DNA from: Bimastos eiseni
Taxonomy: Eukaryota; Annelida; Clitellata; Crassiclitellata; Lumbricidae
Length of the DNA: 64,000 nucleotides
Direction: 5' to 3'
NCBI GenBank assembly: GCA_959347315.1
Contig: OY365813.1
Span: 17,763,081-17,827,080 of the forward strand
The notes beneath the pieces were generated by a model, which was not told the DNA's origin, ran no database searches, and worked only from the letters and a program-made list of their open reading frames with translations. Shown here piece by piece: positions 23,701-35,700 of this stretch; the first letter of the stretch is position 1; the number at the start of each line of letters is the position of its first letter. The translations under genes and the position numbers were made by a program.

Positions 23701-26700
23701 ATCTTGGAGAAGGACTTTGCAGCCGCCATCTTGGCACGAGTGGCTAATAAGTAAAGACAACACAGACGTTGCATTCTGTCTAACATCCTCATTACATATA
23801 TTTCGGCCAGTGAAAAATGCTAGAAATGATTTACCAAAGAACTCAGGAAAACTCAGGCTAATTAAACATTGTGTAAAAAGAGAAGAAAAGTCTTTGGGAC
23901 TGGCCTCATGAGACTTGAAAACTGTTGAAGGCGACCAATCAGTCGCGCCGTCTTGATTGGTCGCGCCGCCGCCGCACGCCAACAAGAATGGCAGATATGG
24001 GTTGAGGTTGTAACAGTGATTGAACTTTTATGATTATTATATTATGTCGAGAGCCAACTAATCAGGAGCAATCTCTGTGCGACTATGAGACTTGAGAGTG
24101 TTGACCCCCAGGGCCCCAACAAATGAATGTCCTATACGATGTCAAATGTCATTAAGAGCAGAGATTTGAAGAGGAGCTACATCATTCTGTTTGATACGGT
24201 AATATAAGGGTGTGATGGATTTCGTGTCTTCTCTGGAGATGAGAATTACATGGGAGTGACAGAAACGGTTCTGGTCTGGGATTTATAACATTTGTTGGTG
24301 AAATGCTTTCGGCATTGATTAAGAATAAAAAATCGTGGATACATTTTCAAGCCAAGTTGTTTTTATTGAAACCAAAGAAGGTATATCAAAACTCAACATA
24401 TATACAAGAAAATGCCAAACCAATGGCTCAAAGGGAGAAACCCAAATGGCATAAGCCCCGCTTACTAGCCCCACCCCCAGTAGTTTTTAAAAAACATAAA
24501 TATGCAGACGAAATCATTTCAAAGCTACTATAACAGCTATAAGTTGTTATTGAACTTTATTTGTTAACAGGGATAATATTCCTAATGAAAGAGATGAAGA
24601 ATGAATTATTATCACATCTAGTTGTAATTGTGTAAATAGCCTTGGATGTAATATAATGTAATCAAGCCTTTATATACCGCCCCTTCCAGATATAGATCTA
24701 CTCAGAGGTGCTCTCTATGCTGGTCTATAAGATAATATGGATGTGCTAATGAGGCCAGAGGCTATGACACACATAGCTGTTGCTTTGAATAGTCAATAAG
24801 TCATATACCATGTTATTGACTGGATGGTGGAATATTTTCATGAGTGTGTTGATACTAATTTATGGGTGGACCCAGTAAAGAATTATTAGAATAGTTGTTG
24901 TCAGTCCTAAATGATATCCAGAGAGGAGTTCAGTGCTCAGTCTGAAACCTAGTCATTTTTATCTGGATAATCTGATATATGCTTCCAGCTGTGTCTGTCT
25001 GTGCGTTGATAACTTAGTCCTGATCCTATGACACCAAGTACTCACCCAACAGACTGTGTGTATGTGAATGCGCTTGTGCATACCTGGTGCTATGATAAGT
25101 TGTCAACTGAGGAGAGAAGTAATAATAAACACAGAATGACTGGCAGAGGTATGTTAAGAGACTTATGAAGATACAACAACAGCGATTCTTCCATCCATAC
25201 CTTTTGACCATCTCTCATTATAAAGTATTTCTTAAAATACACTATTTGAGTACACGGTGTGCACTTTCTTGTGCGCATGTGTGTGTGTGTAGATGTGTGT
25301 GTGTGTAGATGTGGGTGTGTGTGTTGTGTGTGCGTAGGTGTGTGTGTTGTGTGTGCAGGTGTGTGTGTGTGTAGATGTGTGTGTAGGTAGGTGTGTGTGT
25401 GTGTTGGGTGTGCATGTGTAGGAGTGTGTGTGTAGATGTGTGTGTGTGTGTGTTGGGTGTGCATGTGTAGGTGTGTGTGTGTAGGAGTGTGTGTGTGTGT
25501 AGATGTGTATGTAGGTGTGTGTGTGTTGTGTGTGCGTGTGTAGGTGTGTGTGTAGGAGTGTGTGTGTGTGGGTGTGTTGTGTGTGTGTAGGTGTGTGTGT
25601 AGGAGTGTGTGTGTGTGTGTAGATGTGTGTGTAGGTGTGTGTGTGTGTGTGTGTGTGCATGTGTAGGTGTATGTGTAGGAGTGTGTGTGTAGATGTGTGT
25701 GTAGGTGTGTGTGCGTGTGTGTTGGGTGTGCATGTGTAGGAGTGTGTGTGTAGATGTGTGTGTAGGTGTGTGTGCGTGTGTGTTGGGTGTGCATGTGTAG
25801 GAGTGTGTGTGTAGATGTGTGTGTGTGTGTGTTGGGTGTGCATGTGTAGGAGTGTGTGTGTAGATGTGTGTGTGTGTTGTGTGTGCATGTGTAGGTGTGT
25901 GTGTGTGTGTGTAGAGGTGTGTGTAGGTGTGTGTGTTGTGTGTGCGTGTGTAGGTGTGTGTGTGTGTGTGTAGATGTGTGTGTACGTGTGTGTGTATGTT
26001 GGGTGTGCATGTGTAGGTGTGTGTGTAGGAGTGTGTGTGTGTAGATGTGTGCATAGTTGTAGGTGTGTGTAGGTGTGTGTGTGTGTTTGTCATATTCATT
26101 TTGTTGGGGCCATGGGGGTCAACAGTTTTTAAGTCTCATAGTTACACAAAGATCGCTCCTGATTAGTTGGCTCTCGACATAATATTATAATCATAAAAGT
26201 TCAATCACTGTTACAACCTTAACCCATATCTGCCATTCTTGTTTGGTGTGTGGCGGCATGACCAATCAAGGCGGTGCGACTGTCGGCTTCCTAAATTTGC
26301 TCCGTCTCTGATGACATGCGAGGCACGTTACATTGGCTCCCTGTCTGTCAGCGCATTCACTTCAGACTATGTTCATTTGTATGGAGCTGTCTGTTGGGTT
26401 CCTCCAGTCTACTTGAAATACCTTATTGTTCCTCTCACAGCATGTCCGGGTTGCCGATCTTTACATTCAGCCTCTCAACATACTCTCTTTGTACCTTTTG
26501 CTCGTACAACCATGACACAGACCAGGGCGTTCGCCATCGCCGGCCCCACAGCGTGGAATGGCCTCTCTCCAGTCATCCACTCCCTTCCTAGAGAACCCTC
26601 TGATACATTTCATCGACACCTCAAGACTCTTCTGTTTACTCGGGCCTGGATCGGGAGCGACTCTGAGTAGTCGTCTTGAAGGGGCGCTATATTAAATTCA

Positions 26701-29700
26701 TATAAATTCAAATTCATATTGCAATAATCCTTAAAAAGAAATTTGCACTGGCATGCACATTGCTCATTAGATAAACAGTGAGTGGAGCTGGTTTGGATGA
26801 ACCTAGGCGGACACACCAGTTGCCCTTCCAGAGTATTTCTCCTGAAGCATCCTGTTCACAGGTGGCATGCAGACAAATTATTCCTTCAACCCGTACATTA
26901 TTCCCTCATCTCTATTGCTACCAATCTTTCTCAATACACCATTCTACCACCTCAAAACCTTTTTCTACTCTCTGGGTTTTCACACTGGAAGTGCTACTGA
27001 ATGGCCACTGACAAGAGCGGAGCTATATAAATAACTAAATATAATACAACACATTGAAGCCGTGACACTCAATCTCTGCTTATATCATCACAGATCACAG
27101 TAAGTGACTCCAACAGTACGTCCTCTGGGCTGTAACCTTTAACCCACGCAGATCTCAGGAGCAAGTAGGTTCAAAGTACGATGCAGATAAGGCCTATTCA
27201 GCCAGCAGACCAAGAGAGAAGCTCTAGATATCTCAATGAGCGTATAGACCAACTCCTCCAGATATATTTAATACCATCGACATCACTCATTCATGTAAAA
27301 AAACACATATTTGAATCCTTACACATCCAAACCATCCAAAGTTCACAAAAACCACTTAAAAGGTACAGAAACAACATAAACAAACCGAAAGCATTGAAAA
27401 ACTTTGCACAGTCAGAGAAAGATATAAGTGTAAGCAATAAAATATCGGTACATTTCATTGGCCCCTATCTAAGGCTTGGGCTTTCTCCATCTTCTCGCTG
27501 TACAGCGTGATCGGGCAGTCTCTCATTCTCTTTCGCTTTCTCAAAACCTGCCTCTTTGCGGGGCTTGCACACAGGGAGCGCCTCTGAATGGTTCACCCTA
27601 CTAGAGTTGCTTTACAAGTGCCTAGATGCAATACACTAAGGAAATGGTGCACAATGATGGTGTACAGTGTTTGTAACAACCTCCCATCTGACCTGCGCAC
27701 TCTCTCGTGCGACCTGTCTGGCACTTTCTACAACTTCTTAACACTTTCCTTTTTGACCAGGCCAGGAGTGCCTCTGAATAGTTATCTTGAAGAGGTGCTA
27801 TATAAATTGCATTGATTGATTGATTGAATAAATGACTAAAAACTGACCTGGATTGGGCTGCAACATTTCTTGTGTTTTCACCATCAGTTCAGCCACTAAT
27901 TTCTCCATTACGTCCACCTTCTACAACACCAAACAACTTCCAAAGTACTTGTAAATGTCATTCAGCATTTCTTCTGAACTTCTGCGAAAGCACCATTCAT
28001 CTGATAAAAGGTAGCCTTACTGCTAACTTTTTATTAAAACTCTTTAGCATCACATCAAAATACTAACTAATAACAGCATAACAGCATAACAACAATTACT
28101 CTTTTAATTACAAACTAATCCCACGACTTCTACAGTCCAATGCCAAAGACCGATGGTCAATGGCATATTTTGAAACATTAAGTCCTTGATGTCCAGGATG
28201 ACACAGAACTATCATACAAGCACTGTTGCCGCAATGGTCTGACCCGATCGTTTTGAAACATTAGAATAACTACTGACGAGAGGTTGCACAGAAAATAAAA
28301 AGAATGTTTGAGAAATGCTGACCTAATTTATAAAAACTTTATGTCAGCGACAGAATGCAAAATGGATGACCATATCTCTCACAGATCAGTTGCAACTGGC
28401 ATTGTTAAATGAATATTGCATGGTTGAAACAGCAGATAATAATTTAGATATGGAAGGTTCAAACACTCAATAATCTGGTATAAAACAGTCAGCATGGTTA
28501 TCTAGCACCTATTTACAGTTACACATTAAATCTGCCTTCACACTAGACAGTGATGCCTATGAGTTTTATAGCTATATCAGTGTCTTCCAGAGGTCAGATT
28601 TTACAGAAGTAGCGTAAGAGGGGTGGCACAGTTTCTCTCTGTAATGTTATCTCAGCTGTTAACCTGAAATCAAGCAACTTCAGTCCAACTTGAACCCAAG
28701 TTAATAGCTCATGGCTGCAACATAAAACCTGCTTACTTCAACTATACCCATATACAACCTTCTCCTATCATGTACCCATTCTGAGTACCTGGTGCTTCTA
28801 ATCTAAAAAGGAGTTCAATTCTAATCTGAAAATGAATCTGATTCTAGTCTGAAAATGAATCTGATTTTAAAATGAAAATGAATCTGATTCTAATTTAAAA
28901 CTGCATTTATAATCTAACTCTAGTCTCACCTTCAAGGTCAAATTAATATTTGAATTGATGATGATGATGATGAGTTCTCTACTCAAAAGGCAAGTCCATT
29001 TGGCATTACACCACCCGGGGATGAGGTAAGTGAGGTGGTTTCTCGCTGCTTTCCTCACAGACAATCATGGGTGAGCAACGTGTCCAAGGTCGCTACGCAG
29101 TGACTCGATGCGAGTTCGAACCTGCGATCCTTCGAACGCAAGGCACCGAACATCCCACTACGCCACCACGCCCCTTGTAATCATGTAATTTGAAATAGCA
29201 AACCAAATATACCACACAGACCAATATCTACCTACACAAGGAGAGACATATAATTTAGGAAGAGGAAGGACTGCGATTTAGTCCAGAAGATGTAACCATC
29301 CAAGGCCACTGTGCCACATTGAGGCTTTCTGATGACCATCTGAAAATTAAGTCCTATAAAACAAGACCCTCTAGCCCATGTCCAATTGTTTTAAGGCATA
29401 CGCAGGCTCCTTTGTATAACTGTGACAAACGCAAATAGGAATGGGGTATATGACAGTCATGCGGCTGTACTTGTAAATAATTGAACTACAATATCAGTAG
29501 CTATATCAACTATTGCATTATAGAGCACTAGCAAGGTCACCACAAGGTTGAGCAACACAGTAACACAACGGCCTAAACAATTATAACTATATACATATAA
29601 CTATGTGCATAAGCACAGCTTAAAACTTCTCTTACATTCACACAATACAATTATTGGGTTAATTACAGACAAAGGCTAACAAAAGGCTGGCAAAAACATC

Positions 29701-32700
29701 TGTACACAATGTCACTCATCAACACAAGCCATAGATGGCATTAGACGCCCAAGGAAGCTAATCATCTCTGTCCAACTACACATAATTAATGCTTATGCTT
29801 GTAAACACAAAGACCAAAACGTGTGTGTGTGTACGCACTCACATGTGCCGTGTGTGTACGCACTCACATGTGCCGTGTGTGTGTACGCACTCACATGTGC
29901 CGTGTGTGTACGCACTCACATGTGCCGTGTGTGTGTACGCACTCACATGTGCAGTGTGTGTACGCACTCACATGTGCCGTGTGTGTACGCACTCACATGT
30001 GCCGTGTGTGTACGCACTCACATGTGCCGTGTGTGTGTACGCACTCACATGTATGCGTAGGTGTGCATGTATGTGTGTGATGATAAAAACTGGAGCATAC
30101 ACAGATATACAGTGACAAGGAGGCATGAAAAAATACTTAATAGAGCAGGAGTTACAGGCTAGCCCTGAGGCAGCCCCGGGTACAGGTGTTGGTCGCTTCA
30201 TTCTTCAACTCCTTGGCCTCTGCATATGAGAATGGGTGGCCAGTCCCTTCCCTCGCCGTCTCGTCTTCTCATCGACAGTGTGCGGTCAGCGTACTCATCA
30301 TAACTGAGTTGAGCAGGGTTGCAGATGAAACAGAAATCTACCAATGTCTTCCCTGATGGGGATTCCAATCCCCACCCAAACCACTACGGCTATGGTGCAC
30401 CCCTATTAGACTCAATAATCAAATAGGCCCCAATAATGGCAGTTAGAATTCTGTGGGTCTAACAACAAATATAATCCAGTCATTTATGTCACGTAATATT
30501 ACATATGTACACACAAAGTAACACGTAAAAGAAGTAATGTGATTAAATGCATGGTGCAATGGAAATAGACGACATGGCACAGTTGAATAAAAAAGTCTAC
30601 TGCAGGATGTTTCAACACAATCATAAGAAATTAGGCATTAGAAATAAGTCAGCCTTCAGGTGTTTTTAAAAAGGCCTATCCTCTAGATCACACTTGAAAT
30701 GAAATGGAGCACTGCATACTGTCTCAGATATCTGAAAACTGGAAACCAGTCCATGCCCTGCTACCAACCTGCCCTAGAGATAGTCTTGATCAGATCCATG
30801 TTTCCTGAACCAGAATACTTACTGGCATCAACAAAACATTTGCCAATGTTCAGGGCTAGCCGAATCCCAGAATCCCAACGAGTTGCTAGGTAAGAGTTGT
30901 GTGGAAAGAGGTTTGTGTGACATCACCTGCCCACCTCGCCTCCCTCTGTAACTGATGAATATTACTAATTCATTACAGAATCATTAGAAATGTGACACTG
31001 TGATATCACTACAATATTACAGAAATAATAATAATAATAAGCATAACAACAATAATATTAGGATAGTAATAACAATAATTCGGGCCCAGAGATTTGTTGT
31101 TAACTGGTATAGATTAACCCAGAGAGAAAGCATATCAGATGTCATCCAGCAATTGAGGCTGACATAGTTTATAGGTAGACCGTCTGTCCTGACATTTTAA
31201 GTGGGTTAGCTGGGTTTATGGTCTCCTGAGAACACCTGCTACCTTTGGTAAACCCGTTGGGTTGCTCGTATGGGATGGTATCGACCTTAGTCTATAGCTC
31301 AACACGTGCGGTACACAATGAAATATCTGCTGTGCTGGACCACTGCTCCCATCCTATGCTCCTATCCTACCCACATCCAGTAAAGGAAAGACTGCTGGTT
31401 TGTTTATATTCCTATTGACAGTTTTTGTAGTGCTTAGGAGCAGATATCTTAAACAAGTGCTATATAAATTCTTCACCACACACCAAGTGCAATGGCTCGC
31501 TCACTGAGTCACTGACTGACTGGCCTGTTTTCAAATTTCTGGCTTTCTCATTTTTGCTTACCCTTGTCATATGAGGGCGCATATGAGATCGGATGGCCAG
31601 GTTCACCATCTCATATTTCAACAGACATGTAGTGCATGGTGAGTGTATTCATTACAGCCCAGTTGGCCATCAGATATCTTAAAACCAAATTTCAGCCTCA
31701 GCAGGCTACAGAACCTCTGACCTCTCGACTGACAGTCCATCAATCTACCAACTACACCATTGAGTATACCTCTATATTTTGCCATATCTATTCTACCAGA
31801 CATGCAGAAGTATATTATTATAGGTGGTCCCAGCATATGTTAATACTTTGGAGAACTGTTTGAAATGAGAAGAGAAACTTGTCACACTAAAACACAAAGT
31901 GAAACAGGGAACCATAGTATGGTCACAATTGATGGATGAAATATTTGCAAGACTTGTTATTAAACATGATGTGGGTGTTGATTAACAGAGAAAACATAAG
32001 AGCTATGGACAGAAAAGAGGTCAAAGGGAGCAGCTATAGCAGGATAGAGATAAACAAAGAGCATAGTACATTCTGGCCATTTATATAGCACCACTACAGT
32101 GTGGAAACTCCTCACCCATGGTTTCATGACCAGTGAGGAAACTCTTAAGAGGATACGGATCAACATCATCAGTTCCTGGATGCATACAAATTATATCCAT
32201 TATTTTGTTCATTTGTAAAATTTACTAATAATCATCCTATGCTTTAAAGTCTTGTAAGTTCTCTAGCCAGTAGATTCATGGTCTTCATTTGGCTCACTTT
32301 CATTCAAAACTAGTCCTACATTTGTCATTATATAGATTACACTGTTTTATTGAATCACAACATAACAAACAAATGAAATTGACAGTTCTTCTTATATAGC
32401 AACTCAATTGCTGACATCAGAAGGGCAATCCAAGGGTTAAAAGTGGAGCTACAGCCTGGATTACTCTCTCAAGGTGGCCAGCTCTGCACAGCATGACATA
32501 CAACTTCATTACAACAATCATAGCAAATCAAACACAGACTATCTGAATAGAGCAATGCACTGCGAACAGTAATGAACCATGCAACAGTTCACTCTGCAAG
32601 GACAGTTAGGTATTATTTGTACCTTCCAGTGAGGTGCTGAGTCAACTTAATTCCACACAGCTAAGGAAGATGGCGTTGTAAACTACTATAGCATCGCAAC

Positions 32701-35700
32701 AATGCTATACTAGTCTCCATTGTCACTCATCATTTTTATTCCCATCATTATTATTCCTTGTTTCCCCTGTTGACATCATCATTGTCATCAATCAGTGTCA
32801 TCATGGTCACCATAACAGTAACATATCTTTTAACACAACTATTATCATGATCATTTGTATGATCAGTTCTAGAACAGATGTTTAATACCTTGCTCACAAA
32901 ACAGTGATAGTGGCTTCATTTATACTGTACAGAACAGATTTGTCCAAGCAGCAGACCCTTATCCAGCCACCCGTAAACAGGTCCTCTGGATGAGTGGAAA
33001 TTATTTTGAATTAACATAAATTGGGCATGGATGTGATTGAATAGGCTGCCGAAAGAAACACAGTTCATCATTAGTGTTAATTGTCACATAACGAATATTC
33101 CATTCCTCCCATCGTCTCAAGTCAACAAATCTGTTGTTTGTATCTTTTTATGTAAAACAAAACTGTTAAAAATGTGATCAAAACTCATAGGTCGTTCAGT
33201 GACAGGTAGCGGCATTGCCGTCAAATCAGTACTTTTGGTCATTTGCGACTTCATACGCCTCATGGCATTAAGCGGTTACTATTTCGAATGCTTCTGGACT
33301 TTCTACTCTTAACTAATGGTTAAGGGATTGCCATGCAAGCAGCATGATCATTTTGTGTCACGTTATCAAAATCCAGCAGTTAACTCCAGGAATCAGTTGA
33401 TGAGACACAACAAATCACAGGATTTATTTTGACAGAGACATTTGAAACAACTAATGAGCAAAAGCACAGACAAACTCTGTTATACGTAGACAACGACTTA
33501 TTTAAAAAAAAGCCACAACCAATCAAAGAAAGCAATTGCCATTTACAGCAGCCAGTCCTAAATCTTTGACATTGTGACACTTCTTTAATTAGAACATAAA
33601 ACCAGTCCCAGAAAACGCCAGTGCATGTAAAAGCCAGGAAGCTGACACCTCTTAACTCATGCTCATTATCTTTCTAGAATGGTAATTATCTTAGACTTGG
33701 ACTTCACTTACATTGAGCTTAAATTCTTAAGTTTACCCTTGCCTCTTTGCATTTATTTTACATTCTAAATATTCTAAGTTCAGCTTTGAATTGAAATCAC
33801 TTGCTAATCAGTAATCACCCACAGGTAGAAATATTCTCTGCATCAAAGTCTTTAATGGACAAAGTAAATAATTTGCATGGATCTTCTCCATGCAGAAGGG
33901 GCACTGCATAATTTATTCAATGAATTAATGAATAGCCAAGGAGCCAGAGATATCTAGGTCATCTCTCAGAGGATCATCTTATTACACTAGCTCTGTGTGC
34001 ACAGCAGATAAACCTAGTCTTAGAGCATGAGCATAGAGATGACACCAGATACCTAGAGGAATGGGTACCCAACCAACTGAAGGGTTGAGACAGGGTCCTG
34101 AATGCAATACCGGATCACCAGGCACAAACTATAGCCAGTACTTTCAACTTACAGCTGGGAAGAGCTACCAACTGCTGTCACCTGTGCCCAAACAACCCAA
34201 CTGAGCTTCAAGTCAACACCCACTCACCAGTAACTGGCAAACTAGACATGACAGGCCAAATGGACCAAATAACTGTTAACTGATCTACTTTACGGATATA
34301 TAACTGATCTTAGTGCAATATTACTAAACAAAAGTCTGTTCCATACTCCATAGTCACCTTTGAAGGTGCTAATTTTGCAGCAAAAGCGGGTTAAGTACCT
34401 GAAGAAAGTATGTTCATGATTTAAAGGTAAAGTTCAACTGCTTCAACTGAATTAACCACACTGAAATGTATTAAGGAATTACACTTTTGCTCTCATAGAT
34501 ACCGCGATTATTTGTGTGTTCAACCAAACTCTGTGTATCTCATGTGTGACGTTGAGCATTTATTATATACAATGACAAAGCAATGGGGAGTCTATTACCA
34601 ATTGAGAACGAATTCAAGTATCAATGCCAGATCTCGCTAAAAATGTCCGCACTACCAGTGATTAACAACAAACAAGTCAATTATAGCCAACTACACTGCA
34701 CACAACTGTGGGCAGCCATTTTGTAGTTCACATTAAATTGTGAGTAGTCAGGCACCTGAGTTCCGTAAAATTATTCAACCCAAAATAAAGATGGTTAGAC
34801 GCAGCTGTTCAAGTCTGCATGACACAACAGCAAATAGATAGATAGATAGATAGATAGAGCAGATTAGTGTCTGAAGATTGAAAGTTAAGTTTGCTCTTGT
34901 CTTTCAATCACAGTATATTTCAGTTATTCAACATACAAGTATGAAACTTTCAACATGGCTTCAGTTTATAGCCTTGTACCGATGATGAGTTCTCTGCCCA
35001 AAGCGCAGGTCGATTTGGCTTTATGCCACCCGGAGATGAGGTTAGTGAGGTAGTTTCTTGTTGCCTTCCTCACTGACAATTATGGGTGAGCAACATGTCC
35101 AAGGTCGCTATGCAGTAACTCGAGGTGGGTTAGAATCTGGGATCCTCCAAACGCAAGGCAACTGAACATCCCACTACGCCACAGGCGCCCAATTCTTGTA
35201 TTTAAGAGAGATAAACATTTCAGCTGCATTGAACATAGTCTTAGAGATAGGGTGCATAAGATTTGACACTTTGCAAGCAAACACATAAAAATCGAGAAGA
35301 ATGCCAATGTTGCATGAAGTACAGCAGCTAACTTGAGGTCAAACTACTGTGCATAGCAAGTTTTTTCATAGCACTACTTTAGGTGGAGTAGCAAGAATCT
35401 GATTTGTGCTTCTCTATGATACAATTATAGACTCAGTTCAAAGTCTGAAATCTATAACTTCAGACATGATTTTAAGTCATTTTCCATGAGCTGAAGAGGC
35501 ATGGGTCTTAAAAATGTTGCTACACATCCAAAGCCAAAGCAGCCCATGTGTTGAAATATCATAAGTGCGTAGCATGATAGCATGGTCAACTTCCAAGTCG
35601 AGTCAAGTTTGCCAAGTTTAGCCAAGTAAATACCTTTCCAGACTATTAAATTTTGTCTCATGAATACCATCATTATCACAAAACATCAATCCTGGCCGGA

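Noticed and set aside
25090..26099. Three ~220-306-codon frames rich in Thr/His on the minus strand
   Set aside because: They are translations of the GT-rich minisatellite; no stop codons occur in the repeat, and composition is entirely repeat-driven.
29821..30055. Regularly spaced repeats resembling a CRISPR array
   Set aside because: The spacers are themselves GT repeats of variable length, and the genome is eukaryotic; it is a minisatellite.
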